A stretch of DNA of 64,000 nucleotides from Mycolicibacterium phocaicum (lineage in GTDB: Bacteria > Actinomycetota > Actinomycetes > Mycobacteriales > Mycobacteriaceae). The translations under genes were made by a program, and so were the position numbers. Of this stretch, positions 6,330-15,792 are shown one piece after another. The number at the start of each line of letters is the position of its first letter. Positions within the stretch are counted from its first letter, which is position 1. Under the pieces are notes generated by a model. It saw only the letters and a program-made list of their open reading frames with translations. It was not told the DNA's origin and searched no databases. Location of the stretch: assembly GCF_010731115.1 (NCBI RefSeq), contig NZ_AP022616.1, forward strand, positions 2,666,001-2,730,000, given 5' to 3'.

Positions 6330-9155
6330 GTGCAGCCTGAGACGCTCCAGCAGGATCTCGCCGAGTTCATCGCGTACCGGCATAACCTCCTCAAGGGTGA
6401 CGAGAAGGGCGAGGCTCAGGTCTTCCTCGACCGACTGTTCAAAGCGTTCGGAAACGGCGGCGTCCGAGAGGCCGGGGCAACCCTGGAGGCACGCGTTCGG
6501 AAGGCCGAGACCAAGGGCACCTCATTCGCCGATCTGCTCTGGGAGTCGCGCTGCATCATCGAGATGAAGAAGGCCGGGACCGACCTCTCGAAGCACTTCC
6601 GACAGGCCTTCCAGTATTGGATCCAGGTGGTGCCCCACCGCCCGAACTACGTGGTGCTCTGCAACTTTGACGAGTTCTGGGTCTACGATTTCGACCTCCA
6701 ACTCGACGCTCCAATGGACGTACTGAAGCTCGATGATCTGGTCAACCGGAGAGAAGTGCTCGCGTTCCTCTTGCCGGAGCCCGAGACACCGCTATTCGGC
6801 AACGACCTCGTTCAGGTCACGCGCGAGGCGGCGGCGCAAGTGTCCAGCGTGTTTCGCTCGATGAAGGATCGCGGGGTCCCTCGGCTGGATGCTCAGCACT
6901 TCGTTCTCCAGTCGGTCGTGGCGATGTTCGCCGAAGACATCGGCCTGCTGCCCGAGAAGTTCTTCACCCGCGTTGTCGAAGAGGCCAAATCTGGCCGCGA
7001 CGCCTACGACTTGCTCGGCTCACTGTTCCGAGAGATGAACACGCCCGGTCGGACGAAGGGTGGCCAGTTCGTCGGGACGCCTTACTTCAACGGCGGCATC
7101 TTCGAGAACATCACGCCGATTGAGATGAACCGAGACGAGCTAAATGCCATTCGGTGGGCGTGCACAACGAACTGGGCTGCCGTCCGCCCCGAGATCTTCG
7201 GCACTCTGTTCGAGACCTCGATGGACAAGGACGAACGTCACGCCTACGGCGCTCATTTCACGTCTCAGGCCGACATCGCCCGAGTGGTGATCCCCTGCAT
7301 CGTGGACCCCTGGATGGAGCGAATCGAAGCCGCCAAGACGATCGGCGACCTGGAGCAGATTCAGCTAGCAATGGCCAGCTACCGAGTGCTCGATCCGGCG
7401 TGCGGGTCGGGCAACTTCTTGTACGTGGCCTATCGGGAGATGCGCCGCCTTGAGGTCGAGGTCAAGAATCGCATCGCTGCTCGCCGCCGCACCAAGTCCG
7501 GCCAGGCGACGATCTCCTACGTGACGCCCGATCACTTCATGGGAATCGACACCAACGCCTTCGCCGTCGAGGTGGCAAAGGTGACCATGATGATGGCAAA
7601 GAAGCTGGCTGCCGACGAGCTGGAGGAGTACGTCGACGCACTCCCCCTGGACAACCTCGACGAGTCGATTCGCTGCCGCGACGCTCTCTTCTCGGAGTGG
7701 CCCAGCGCGGACGTGCTCATCGGCAACCCGCCCTATCTGGGTCGGCGGAAGATGGCAGCCGAACTCGGTGCCGATTACGTATCAGACCTTGACGGGAAGT
7801 ATCCGAACCCCGGCGTGAGTGACTTCGTCACCTACTGGTTTCCCCTGGCGCACAAGGCACTACCCCAGGGCGGCCGAGCGGGGTTTGTCGCTACGCAGGC
7901 GGTACGCGACGGCGACTCGCGGAAGGCGTCACTCGATTACGTCGTCAAGAACGATGGGGTGATCTTCGAAGCCGTCTCGGTCACCCCGTGGTCGGGTGAC
8001 GCCGTGGTTCACGTGTCCATCGTCAACTGGGTGAAGGGCGCGAACCACGCACCCGCGAAGAAGGTCCTTTGGCTGAACAATGGGCAACTCCGACTCGAAG
8101 TCGAAGACATCGCCGCCAGCCTGAGGCCGGTCACCGACGTCGGGACTGCCGCCTCGCTGCCCCAAAACAAGGCCCCGAAGCGGATCTTCCAAGGCCAGAC
8201 GACGGGAAAAATCGATGCCTTCCGTTTGACCGGAGGCGAGGCCGCCGACCTTGGCAAGACAGACCCCGGTTCGGCGGCGTTCATTCACCCAGTCCTCGGT
8301 GGGAAGGTGCTGCTCCACTCCCTCGGACCCCAGAACTTCATCATCGACCTCCCCCACGACGACGCGCTGGACGTCAAGGTCGCTGCTCCAGGTGCCCTGG
8401 CGAGGCTGCGCAAGCTGGTGCTGCCAGACCGGGAAGCGGCTGCCGAGAAGGAGGCCACCGCGAATGCCGCGATCCTCAAACGCAATTCGAAAGCACAGGT
8501 GCGTTGGCACAACAAGAACTTCCTGAACAAGTGGTGGCAGCATTCGTATCGGCGCGACGACATGATCGAGGCGTTCGCTCCGTTGCAGCGCTACATCGCG
8601 ACGTCTCGGGTGGCGGCAGAGCAGCGGGTCTCCGTCTTCCAATTCGTGGACACGTCGATCCGACCCGACGATTCGATGACCGTCATTGCCTTCGATGACG
8701 ACTACACCCTCGGCGTCGTGTCGTCGGCGCTTCATAGAGCGTGGTTCGAGGAGCGGTGCTCCAAATTGAAGTCCGACCTTCGCTACACGTCGACCACGGT
8801 ATGGGATTCGTTTCCGTGGCCGACCTCACCAGGAGAGGCCGTGGCTGAGGTCGCGCAAGCGATGGCCGCCATCATCGACTACCGCGAAGCGAAGCTCGCC
8901 AAGGGCATCACGCTGGGAGAGCAGTACGACGCGCTGCGTACCCCTGGGAAGTCGGAACTGCGGGCGCTACACGACGTTCTCGATGCCGCCGTTGTCCGCG
9001 CGTACGGGTTCAATCCAGAGGAAGACCTGCTGGCGCAACTGCTGGCCCTGAACCTGGCCGCCGCGTCTGATCCCGAGGCCGCCATCGCACCGGGTGGCGG
9101 CGGGCGGCCCGAGGCCTACACCACCACCTACCGACTCACGGCAGCCGCGCCGTGA
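6330..9155 (+). CDS. MmeI-like single-chain restriction endonuclease/adenine-N6 methyltransferase (Type IIG/IIL-like)
   Basis: 941 aa from GTG 6330. Domains in order: an N-terminal PD-(D/E)XK nuclease with D68-X9-E78-X-K80, the same spacing as the MmeI catalytic motif; a helical connector (~150-340); a gamma-class N6-adenine methyltransferase with DPACGSGNF at 355-363 and NPPY at 466-469; then a target-recognition region (~600-850) and a helical C-terminus. Such enzymes cut a fixed distance from an asymmetric site and protect by hemimethylation, so no separate methylase is needed. The TRD sequence does not reveal the specificity. It is the last gene of the island block and almost touches ychF tail to tail. 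Confidence 0.9.
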   Translation: MQPETLQQDLAEFIAYRHNLLKGDEKGEAQVFLDRLFKAFGNGGVREAGATLEARVRKAETKGTSFADLLWESRCIIEMKKAGTDLSKHFRQAFQYWIQVVPHRPNYVVLCNFDEFWVYDFDLQLDAPMDVLKLDDLVNRREVLAFLLPEPETPLFGNDLVQVTREAAAQVSSVFRSMKDRGVPRLDAQHFVLQSVVAMFAEDIGLLPEKFFTRVVEEAKSGRDAYDLLGSLFREMNTPGRTKGGQFVGTPYFNGGIFENITPIEMNRDELNAIRWACTTNWAAVRPEIFGTLFETSMDKDERHAYGAHFTSQADIARVVIPCIVDPWMERIEAAKTIGDLEQIQLAMASYRVLDPACGSGNFLYVAYREMRRLEVEVKNRIAARRRTKSGQATISYVTPDHFMGIDTNAFAVEVAKVTMMMAKKLAADELEEYVDALPLDNLDESIRCRDALFSEWPSADVLIGNPPYLGRRKMAAELGADYVSDLDGKYPNPGVSDFVTYWFPLAHKALPQGGRAGFVATQAVRDGDSRKASLDYVVKNDGVIFEAVSVTPWSGDAVVHVSIVNWVKGANHAPAKKVLWLNNGQLRLEVEDIAASLRPVTDVGTAASLPQNKAPKRIFQGQTTGKIDAFRLTGGEAADLGKTDPGSAAFIHPVLGGKVLLHSLGPQNFIIDLPHDDALDVKVAAPGALARLRKLVLPDREAAAEKEATANAAILKRNSKAQVRWHNKNFLNKWWQHSYRRDDMIEAFAPLQRYIATSRVAAEQRVSVFQFVDTSIRPDDSMTVIAFDDDYTLGVVSSALHRAWFEERCSKLKSDLRYTSTTVWDSFPWPTSPGEAVAEVAQAMAAIIDYREAKLAKGITLGEQYDALRTPGKSELRALHDVLDAAVVRAYGFNPEEDLLAQLLALNLAAASDPEAAIAPGGGGRPEAYTTTYRLTAAAP

Positions 9156-9167
9156 AGGACCGACCGG

Positions 9168-10259
9168 TCACGACTTTGACTTAGATGGTTGTCCGTGGCG
9201 AAATTCGACCACGTCACCGTCGACCATGACGTAGTCCTTGCCTTCCATCCGGACCTTGCCGGCGGCTTTGGCGGCCGCCATGGAGCCGGCTTCGACCAGG
9301 TCGTCGAAGGCGACGATCTCGGCCTTGATGAAGCCCTTCTCGAAGTCCGTGTGAATAACCCCCGCTGCGCGAGGTGCGGTGTCGCCCTGGTGGATGGTCC
9401 ACGCCCGCGATTCCTTGGGTCCCGCGGTCAGGTAGGTCTGCAGCTTCAGCGTCCGGAAACCGGCGCGCGCCAACGCATCCAGGCCGCGCTCGGTCTGGCC
9501 GATGGACTCCAGCAGCTCGGCGGCGGACTCGTCGTCGAGCTCCAGCAACTCGGCCTCGATCTTGGCGTCCAGGAACACGGCCTCGGCCGGGGCGACCATC
9601 GCGGTCAGCTCGGCCTTGCGGGCCTCGTCGGTCAGCACCGACTCGTCGGCGTTGAAGACGTACAGGAACGGCTTGACCGTCATCAGGTTGAGCTCACGCA
9701 GGGCAGACCAGTCCTTGCCGGTGGAGAACAGGGTCTTGCCCTCGTCGAACACCGCCTGGGCCGCCGCCACGGCCTCGACGATCGGCTTGCGGTCCTTGTT
9801 GGTCCGGGCTTCCTTCTCGAGCCGCGGCAGCGCCTTCTCGAGCGTCTGCATGTCGGCGAGGATCAGCTCGGTCTCGATGACCTCGATGTCGGACTTGGGG
9901 TCGACGCGGCCGTCGACGTGGACGACGTCGTCGTCGGCGAAGGCGCGCACCACCTGACAGATGGCGTCGGCCTCGCGGATGTTGGCCAGGAACTTGTTGC
10001 CGAGGCCCGCGCCCTCGGACGCGCCCTTGACGATGCCGGCGATGTCCACGAACGTTACGGGCGCCGGGACGGTCTTCTCGGAACCGAAGATCTCGGCGAG
10101 CTTGTCGAGCCGCGGGTCGGGCAGCGGGACGACACCCTCGTTGGGTTCGATCGTTGCGAACGGATAATTAGCCGCGAGCACGTCATTACGTGTCAACGCG
10201 TTGAACAACGTCGACTTCCCGACGTTCGGCAGACCGACGATTCCCAGGTTCAGACCCAC
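9168..10259 (-). CDS. ychF: Redox-regulated ATPase YchF (Obg-like GTPase superfamily)
   Basis: 363 aa from GTG 10259. The G1 motif [12 protein letters not shown] comes near the N-terminus, then [12 protein letters not shown] (G3). A helical insert and a C-terminal TGS domain ([13 protein letters not shown] onward) follow. YchF hydrolyses ATP in preference to GTP and binds ribosomes. It marks the start of the stretch collinear with M. tuberculosis Rv1112-Rv1076. It is convergent with the restriction enzyme, with only 12 bp between stops, so the island ends exactly at this conserved gene. Confidence 0.95.
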   Translation of the reverse strand: MGLNLGIVGLPNVGKSTLFNALTRNDVLAANYPFATIEPNEGVVPLPDPRLDKLAEIFGSEKTVPAPVTFVDIAGIVKGASEGAGLGNKFLANIREADAICQVVRAFADDDVVHVDGRVDPKSDIEVIETELILADMQTLEKALPRLEKEARTNKDRKPIVEAVAAAQAVFDEGKTLFSTGKDWSALRELNLMTVKPFLYVFNADESVLTDEARKAELTAMVAPAEAVFLDAKIEAELLELDDESAAELLESIGQTERGLDALARAGFRTLKLQTYLTAGPKESRAWTIHQGDTAPRAAGVIHTDFEKGFIKAEIVAFDDLVEAGSMAAAKAAGKVRMEGKDYVMVDGDVVEFRHGQPSKSKS

Positions 10260-10330
10260 GAGTTCGTTAGTTTAGGAGACGCCACACCGTCCCAACGCCC
10301 ACCTGCAGGCACAGTGGCCCAGATTGCCGG

Positions 10331-10342
10331 TACGGTCTAGGA
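10331..10342 (+). promoter_or_regulatory. Leaderless promoter: -10 TACGGT six bases before GTG 10343
   Basis: TACGGT (10331-10336) fits the mycobacterial TANNNT -10. The expected transcription start falls on the G of the GTG at 10343. The AGGAG directly abutting the codon is too close to act as a ribosome site, which supports leaderless translation. Confidence 0.5.
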
Positions 10343-11461
10343 GTGTCAGCAGAGCATCATGGGCCCGAAGCCGCCCTCGATCGCCGCTCGGCGCTGCCCA
10401 GCATCCCGGGAATCCCCTGGTGGGGAGCCATTGTGCTGGCCGTCACAGCCACCGCGATCGGCTTCGCCTACGACGCCGGCACCGGTGACAAAGAACTCAG
10501 CGCTTTCTTCACTTTCTGCTACGTGGCCGGCTGTGTACTCGCTGTGCTCGGCGTGCGGCGGTCCGGGATTTTCACCGCGGTCATCCAGCCCCCGCTGATC
10601 CTTTTCGTCGCCGTGCCGGGCGCGTATTTCATGTTCCACAGCGACAAGATCGCCGGCATCAAGGACCTGTTGATCAATTGCGGTTATCCGCTGATCGAGC
10701 GTTTCCCGACGATGTTCTTCACCGCGGCGACGGTTCTGATCCTCGGTTTGATCCGCTGGTTCGTCCTGCCGCAGTTCCTGACCTACGAGGAAGACGACAC
10801 GGAAGAGGCCGTCGCCGAGCCCAAGCCGCGCCGCAGCCGCCGTCAGGCCGACGACGAAGACGTCGCGCCCGCCGGTCTCGCCGCGACGCTGTCGGCCAAG
10901 CTCACCAAGCTGACGACAGGCCAGACGCCCCGCAGCTCCCGTACCCGTGCCACCTCGTCGCGTCGTTCGGCGGCGGAGTCGCCGCGCCGCAGCGCTGCCG
11001 ACCCGCAGCGCGCACCGCGTCCGTCCCGCGCCCGGGCACAGGCCGGCGACACCGAGCTGATCGAACCGGTGCCCGGCCAGATGCGCCGGCCGCGGCCCGC
11101 ACGTCCCCGCCCGGCCGCCACCGACTCGTACGCGGTGCCCGACGAGCCGCGGCGCCGTCCCCGTCCGGCCGGCGAGCCGCGCCGCGCCCCGCAGGAGCGC
11201 TACGACTACCGGGAGCCACGCGAGCGGGACCGCTATGAACGACCGCAGCGCCCGTCCGCGGCCGAGCCGCGGCGGCGTCGCTACGCCGACGATCCGTACG
11301 AGCCCGGCGACCGCTACCAGTCGCCGGCCCGCCCGTCGCGCAACGCACCACCCAGCGGCGCCCACCACCCCGTCTCCCGGGTGCGGTACCGCGGTGCCGA
11401 CGACGATGCGGCAGCCGAGCCGCGCGAACGCCGGCCGCGTCAGCCCCACAACTGGGACTGA
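10343..11461 (+). CDS. DUF6542-type membrane protein with long Arg/Pro-rich tail (Rv1111c-like)
   Basis: 372 aa. Residues ~25-150 contain about four hydrophobic segments (WWGAIVLAVTATAIGFAY; FTFCYVAGCVLAVLGV; FTAVIQPPLILFVAVPG; MFFTAATVLILGLI). The remaining ~210 residues are a disordered, strongly basic tail with repeated RRP/PRR/ERD patterns that gives a very GC-rich stretch. The role is unknown; the topology suggests an envelope protein with a cytoplasmic tail. It lies between ychF and ispH, as Rv1111c does. Confidence 0.8.
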   Translation: MSAEHHGPEAALDRRSALPSIPGIPWWGAIVLAVTATAIGFAYDAGTGDKELSAFFTFCYVAGCVLAVLGVRRSGIFTAVIQPPLILFVAVPGAYFMFHSDKIAGIKDLLINCGYPLIERFPTMFFTAATVLILGLIRWFVLPQFLTYEEDDTEEAVAEPKPRRSRRQADDEDVAPAGLAATLSAKLTKLTTGQTPRSSRTRATSSRRSAAESPRRSAADPQRAPRPSRARAQAGDTELIEPVPGQMRRPRPARPRPAATDSYAVPDEPRRRPRPAGEPRRAPQERYDYREPRERDRYERPQRPSAAEPRRRRYADDPYEPGDRYQSPARPSRNAPPSGAHHPVSRVRYRGADDDAAAEPRERRPRQPHNWD

Positions 11462-11485
11462 CCGACCGCGTCTGCGTTCGAAGAA

Positions 11486-12496
11486 CTAGTGCCGGGCGGG
11501 ACGAATCTCGCGCGGCAGCGCGAACACCAGCGTCTCGTTGGCAGTGGTGACCGGCTGGACGGTGTCGTAGCCGAATTCCGCGAGGCGCTCGAGCACGCCG
11601 CGCACCAGGATTTCCGGTACCGACGCGCCTGAGGTGACGCCGACGGTCGTGACACCCTCGAGCCAGCCCGGGTCGATGTCCTCGGCGTAGTCGACGAGCT
11701 TCGCGGCGTTGGAGCCGGCGTTCAGGGCCACCTCGACCAGACGAACCGAGTTGGACGAGTTCCGTGAGCCGACGACGATCACGAGTTCGCACTCGGGAGC
11801 CATCGCCTTGACCGCGACCTGGCGGTTCTGGGTGGCGTAGCAGATGTCGTCGCTGGGCGGGTCCTGCAGCGTCGGGAACTTCTCCCGCAGCCGTCGGACG
11901 GTCTCCATGGTCTCGTCGACGCTCAGCGTGGTCTGGGACAGCCAGATGACCTTGTTCGGGTCGCGGACGGTCACCTTGTCGACGGCGTCCGGGTTGTCGA
12001 CGACCTGCACGTGCTCGGGCGCCTCGCCGGCGGTGCCGACGACCTCTTCGTGGCCCTCATGGCCGACCAGGAGGATGTCGTAGTCGTCGCGGGCGAAGCG
12101 CTTGGCCTCGTTGTGCACCTTGGTGACCAGCGGGCAGGTGGCGTCGATGGTCCGCAGATTGCGGGCGGCGGCCTCCTCGTGCACCGTCGGCGCGACGCCG
12201 TGGGCGGAGAACACCACGATGGCACCCTCGGGCACCTCTTCGGTCTGTTCGACGAACACCGCACCGGCCTTGGCCAGCGTGTCCACCACGTAGCGGTTGT
12301 GCACGATCTCGTGGCGCACGTACACGGGAGCGCCGTGCTTCTCCAGCGCGCGCTCCACGGTCTCGACGGCGCGGTCCACGCCGGCGCAGTAGCCACGCGG
12401 CTCGGCGAGCAGCACGCGCTTGCCGGTTTTGCTCATAGCTTCTCCGGCGACCGAAACGGTGGCGCCGGGAATGCCCATATTGATGGTCGGTGGCAT
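11486..12496 (-). CDS. ispH: 4-hydroxy-3-methylbut-2-enyl diphosphate reductase
   Basis: 336 aa. It catalyses the last step of the MEP pathway, reducing HMBPP to IPP and DMAPP with a 4Fe-4S cluster. The three cluster cysteines are visible in [24 protein letters not shown] and [11 protein letters not shown], and the substrate motifs [17 protein letters not shown] and VGSRNSSNS are present. The start at ATG 12496 adds ~20 residues over the nearest internal ATG. It is supported by a leaderless -10 (TACCCT) six bases upstream. It is convergent with the DUF6542 gene. Confidence 0.95.
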   Translation of the reverse strand: MPPTINMGIPGATVSVAGEAMSKTGKRVLLAEPRGYCAGVDRAVETVERALEKHGAPVYVRHEIVHNRYVVDTLAKAGAVFVEQTEEVPEGAIVVFSAHGVAPTVHEEAAARNLRTIDATCPLVTKVHNEAKRFARDDYDILLVGHEGHEEVVGTAGEAPEHVQVVDNPDAVDKVTVRDPNKVIWLSQTTLSVDETMETVRRLREKFPTLQDPPSDDICYATQNRQVAVKAMAPECELVIVVGSRNSSNSVRLVEVALNAGSNAAKLVDYAEDIDPGWLEGVTTVGVTSGASVPEILVRGVLERLAEFGYDTVQPVTTANETLVFALPREIRPARH

Positions 12497-12502
12497 AGCA
12501 CA

Positions 12503-12508
12503 AGGGTA
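12503..12508 (-). promoter_or_regulatory. Leaderless -10 element for ispH
   Basis: On the minus strand TACCCT is followed by six bases and then the ATG at 12496, the spacing typical of mycobacterial leaderless mRNAs. It is part of a compact divergent promoter with the element at 12537. Confidence 0.5.
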
Positions 12509-12536
12509 CTGATCACCGCAGGGCCACAGCCAGCCG

Positions 12537-12542
12537 TACTCT
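12537..12542 (+). promoter_or_regulatory. Leaderless -10 element for the gene at 12550
   Basis: TACTCT matches TANNNT and lies seven bases before ATG 12550, so transcription would start at or next to the start codon. Confidence 0.5.
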
Positions 12543-12549
12543 GGCAGGC

Positions 12550-13134
12550 ATGTCTACTGCGCCCTACGGAGTCCGGCTGCTGGTCGGCGCGGCGGCGACC
12601 GCGCTCGAGGAGACCATTCGGCTCCCCCACACCATCCTGACCTACCCGATGACGCTGGCCAGTCAGCTCGCCCAGCTGGTCATGAAAATGCAGCAGGACC
12701 TGGCCGAACTGGTCAACAAGGGCGACGAGACCCTGGAGCAGTGGTTCCCGCCCAAGGACGAGCAGCCGGAATGGGCCACATTCGACGAAGATCTGCTCGA
12801 GCCGGGTGCTGACGATCCCGCCGGCCCGGCCACCGAGCAGCCCGACGGCGCCCGCCTGACGGAAGGCCGGTTCGCGCTGTACAGCACGGGGGCCGCCGAG
12901 ACCCCGAAGCCGGCGACGAACGGTGCGGCCGCCAACGGCGCGAGCGTCGCGACCCCCGCGATCGTCGAGGCCCTGGACTACGCCGAGCTGACCCTGGCCC
13001 AGCTGCGCGCCCGGCTCCCCCAGCTCAAGGTGGACGACCTCGAGGCGCTGCTGACCTACGAGAACAACACGAAGTCCCGCGCGCCGTTCCAGACGCTGCT
13101 GGCCAACAGGATCACCCGCGCGACCGCGAAGTGA
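12550..13134 (+). CDS. Conserved mycobacterial lipid-droplet/membrane-associated-like protein (Rv1109c-like)
   Basis: 194 aa of unknown function. Residues 1-70 are amphipathic and helical ([37 protein letters not shown]). A Pro/Ala/Glu-rich linker follows. A C-terminal ~55-residue helical module ([16 protein letters not shown], then [17 protein letters not shown]) resembles a small SAP/Rho-N-like helix pair. It is four bases upstream of xseA and is probably co-transcribed with exonuclease VII. The name describes its look only; no activity is known. Confidence 0.75.
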   Translation: MSTAPYGVRLLVGAAATALEETIRLPHTILTYPMTLASQLAQLVMKMQQDLAELVNKGDETLEQWFPPKDEQPEWATFDEDLLEPGADDPAGPATEQPDGARLTEGRFALYSTGAAETPKPATNGAAANGASVATPAIVEALDYAELTLAQLRARLPQLKVDDLEALLTYENNTKSRAPFQTLLANRITRATAK

Positions 13135-13138
13135 TGCG

Positions 13139-14371
13139 GTGACAGCTGCCGAGATCCCGAACTCGGCCGAGAATCCCTGGCCGGTCCGGGCGGTGTCCAC
13201 CCGGGTGGCCAAGTACATCGACCGGCTCGGCACCATCTGGATCGAAGGTCAGCTCACCGAGCTCAAGCTGCGTCAGTCGACGGCGTGGATGGTGCTGCGC
13301 GACCCGGCCGCGGACATGTCGCTGTCGGTCAGCTGCCCGCGTGCCCTGGTCGACGACGCGCCGGTCGCCCTGTCAGAGGGCACCCAGGTGATCATGCTGG
13401 GCAAGCCGCAGTTCTATACCCGCAACGGCTCATTCTCGTTGCGTATCAGCCAGATTCGCGCCGTCGGTATCGGTGAGCTGCTTGCCCGCATCGACCGGCT
13501 GCGCCGCCTGCTGGATGCCGAAGGCCTGTTCGACCCCCGACTCAAGCGCCCGATTCCGTTCCTGCCCAACACCATTGGCCTCATCACCGGCCGCGCCTCG
13601 GCGGCTGAGCATGACGTCGTCACCGTCGCCCAAAGTCGTTGGCCCGCCGTCCACTTCGATATCCGCAATACAGCGGTGCAGGGCGCCAATGCGGTACCAC
13701 AGATCGTCGAGGCCCTGCGCGCGCTGGACGCCGCGCCGCACGTCGACGTCATCGTGATCGCGCGCGGCGGCGGCAGCGTCGAGGACCTGCTGCCGTTTTC
13801 CGACGAGACGCTGTGCCGCGAGATCGCGGCCTGCACCACGCCGGTGGTGAGCGCCGTCGGGCACGAACCGGACAACCCGCTGTGCGACCTGGTCGCCGAC
13901 CTGCGGGCGGCCACGCCGACCGACGCGGCCAAACGCGTCGTCCCCGACGCCGCCGCCGAGCAGGCGCTGGTGACCGACCTGCGGCGGCGCAGCGCGCAGG
14001 CCCTGCGCAACTGGGTGCACCGCGAGGAGCGCTTCATCGGTCAGCTGCGCGGCCGCCCGGTGCTGGCGCAGCCGCTGCAGGCGCTGGACGCCCACGCCGC
14101 GGAGATCACCCGGGCGGTGACGGCCGCGCGCCGCGACATCCGGCGGCTCATCGCCACCGAGACCGACCATGTCGGGCACCTGTCGGCCAGGCTGGCCACG
14201 CTCGGGCCGGCTGCGACCCTGGCCCGCGGGTATGCCGTGGTGCAGAACCTGTCAGCCGGCGGTGCGGTCCTGCGGTCGGCGCAGGATGCCCCGGCGGGAA
14301 CCAGACTCCGAATCCGGGTGGCCGACGGCGCCGTCACGACCGTGAGCGAAGGAATATATGACGAACATTAG
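13139..14371 (+). CDS. xseA: Exodeoxyribonuclease VII large subunit
   Basis: 410 aa from GTG 13139. The N-terminal OB-fold ([16 protein letters not shown]) binds single-stranded DNA. The catalytic domain contains [19 protein letters not shown] and [20 protein letters not shown], both family signatures, followed by a coiled-coil region and a C-terminal beta segment (ARGYAVVQN). It forms the ssDNA exonuclease complex with several XseB subunits. The stop overlaps the xseB start by 14 bases, so the two are translationally coupled. Confidence 0.95.
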   Translation: MTAAEIPNSAENPWPVRAVSTRVAKYIDRLGTIWIEGQLTELKLRQSTAWMVLRDPAADMSLSVSCPRALVDDAPVALSEGTQVIMLGKPQFYTRNGSFSLRISQIRAVGIGELLARIDRLRRLLDAEGLFDPRLKRPIPFLPNTIGLITGRASAAEHDVVTVAQSRWPAVHFDIRNTAVQGANAVPQIVEALRALDAAPHVDVIVIARGGGSVEDLLPFSDETLCREIAACTTPVVSAVGHEPDNPLCDLVADLRAATPTDAAKRVVPDAAAEQALVTDLRRRSAQALRNWVHREERFIGQLRGRPVLAQPLQALDAHAAEITRAVTAARRDIRRLIATETDHVGHLSARLATLGPAATLARGYAVVQNLSAGGAVLRSAQDAPAGTRLRIRVADGAVTTVSEGIYDEH

Positions 14372-14570
14372 TCAGCTCGGCTACGAAGCTGCCCGCGACG
14401 AACTGATCGAGGTCGTCCGCAAACTGGAAGCGGGCGGGCTCGACCTCGACACCTCGCTCCAGCTCTGGGAAAGGGGCGAACAACTGGCAAAACGTTGCGA
14501 AGAGCACCTGGCCGGCGCCCGCAAGAAAGTCGAGGACGCGCTCGCCTCCGGCGCCGAAGACGAAAATTGA
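14358..14570 (+). CDS. xseB: Exodeoxyribonuclease VII small subunit
   Basis: 70 aa. The helical hairpin family signature is clear ([18 protein letters not shown], then [19 protein letters not shown]). The small subunit coats the coiled coil of XseA. Its start lies inside the end of xseA, which fixes the stoichiometric coupling usual for this pair. Confidence 0.95.
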   Translation: MTNISQLGYEAARDELIEVVRKLEAGGLDLDTSLQLWERGEQLAKRCEEHLAGARKKVEDALASGAEDEN

Positions 14571-14603
14571 TCAGTGCGGTAATTTCTCCCGCACTCTGTT
14601 AAC

Positions 14604-14617
14604 TGGAACACGTTTCA
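14604..14617. promoter_or_regulatory. KstR operator upstream of the 3beta-HSD
   Basis: TGGAACACGTTTCA matches the published KstR consensus TNNAACNNGTTNNA at every fixed position and is embedded in a longer dyad (AACTG...CAGTT, 14601-14620). A -10 (TATGCT, 14620-14625) overlaps its right edge, so KstR would block initiation. KstR is the TetR repressor of cholesterol catabolism, released by a steroid-derived CoA ligand. Confidence 0.8.
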
Positions 14618-14633
14618 GTTATGCTCCTGCACC

Positions 14634-15710
14634 ATGCGTGATGCTTCCCTGACCACAGACCTCGGCCGTGTGTTGGTAACCGGCGGGTCTGGCTTCGTCG
14701 GCGCCAACCTGGTGACCGAACTGCTCGGCCGTGGCCACCACGTCCGGTCGTTCGACCGGGCGCCGTCGCCGCTGCCGGCCAACCCGAACCTGGAGACGCT
14801 GGTCGGCGACATCACCAACGTTGACGACGTCGACGCCGCAGTCCAGGGCATCGACACGATCATCCACACCGCGGCGATCATCGACCTGATGGGCGGCGCA
14901 TCCGTCACCGACGAATACCGCAACCGCAGCTTCGGCGTGAATGTCGGCGGCACCGAGAACCTGGTGAAGCTGGGCCGGGCCGCGGGCGTCAAGCGCTTCG
15001 TCTACACCGCGTCGAACAGCGTGGTCATGGGTGGGCAGGACATCCAGAACGGCGACGAGACCATGCCGTACACCGCCCGCTTCAACGACCTGTACACCGA
15101 GACCAAGGTCGCCGCCGAGAAGTTCGTGCTGTCGCAGAACGGCGTCGACGGCATGCTCACCTGTTCCATCCGGCCCAGCGGTATCTGGGGCCGCGGCGAC
15201 CAGACCATGTTCCGCAAGGTGTTCGAGAACATCCTCGCCGGCCACGTCAAGGTGCTGGTGGGCAACAAGAACATCAAGCTGGACAATTCCTACGTGCACA
15301 ACCTGATCCACGGTTTCATCCTGGCGGGCGAGCACCTGGTGCCCGGCGGTACCGCACCCGGGCAGGCCTACTTCATCAACGACGGCGAACCGCTCAACAT
15401 GTTCGAGTTCGCCCGGCCCGTCATCGTCGCGTGCGGCCGCAAGCTGCCCACCTTCTACGTCTCCGGCAAGCTCGTGCACCGCGTGATGATGGCGTGGCAG
15501 TGGCTGCATTTCCGGTTCGCCCTGTCCGAGCCGCTGATCGAGCCGCTGGCGGTGGAGCGCCTCTACCTGAACAACTACTTCTCGATCGCCAAGGCCAAGC
15601 GCGACCTCGGCTACGAGCCGCTGTTCAACACCGAACAGGCCATGAAGGAATGCATGCCGTACTACGTCGACCTCTTCCACCAGATGGAAGCGGCCGAAGC
15701 CACGAAGTAG
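14634..15710 (+). CDS. hsd: 3beta-hydroxysteroid dehydrogenase/isomerase (extended SDR)
   Basis: 358 aa, orthologous in position to Rv1106c. The NAD-binding motif TGGSGFVGANLV is near residue 16, and the catalytic Tyr-X3-Lys pair is in YTETKVAAEK. The C-terminal half (FHFRFALSEPL, YLNNYFSIAKAKRDLGY) is typical of 3beta-HSD/3-ketosterol members. The enzyme oxidises cholesterol to cholest-4-en-3-one, the entry step of sterol degradation. The KstR operator directly upstream supports the steroid role. It is separated from xseB by 63 bp and has its own promoter. Confidence 0.93.
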   Translation: MRDASLTTDLGRVLVTGGSGFVGANLVTELLGRGHHVRSFDRAPSPLPANPNLETLVGDITNVDDVDAAVQGIDTIIHTAAIIDLMGGASVTDEYRNRSFGVNVGGTENLVKLGRAAGVKRFVYTASNSVVMGGQDIQNGDETMPYTARFNDLYTETKVAAEKFVLSQNGVDGMLTCSIRPSGIWGRGDQTMFRKVFENILAGHVKVLVGNKNIKLDNSYVHNLIHGFILAGEHLVPGGTAPGQAYFINDGEPLNMFEFARPVIVACGRKLPTFYVSGKLVHRVMMAWQWLHFRFALSEPLIEPLAVERLYLNNYFSIAKAKRDLGYEPLFNTEQAMKECMPYYVDLFHQMEAAEATK

Positions 15711-15761
15711 CTTTCTCCCGCGGGCAGGGGGTCACCACCCACTCGCGAGCTGGGGGTACCT

Positions 15762-15780
15762 CCCGCTTGCGCGGGTTTCT
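15762..15780 (+). terminator. Short intrinsic-type terminator after the 3beta-HSD
   Basis: A CCCGC-TTGC-GCGGG hairpin is directly followed by TTTCT, 50 bp after the stop. The stem is short but GC-only. It lies between convergent genes. Confidence 0.5.
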
Positions 15781-15792
15781 CGGCCCCGGTAG

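Noticed and set aside
6281..6340. A 19-codon frame (starting MASTPSKAF) overlapping the GTG of the restriction gene, considered as a leader peptide
   Set aside because: No ribosome site, and no feature that would couple it to the downstream start beyond chance overlap.
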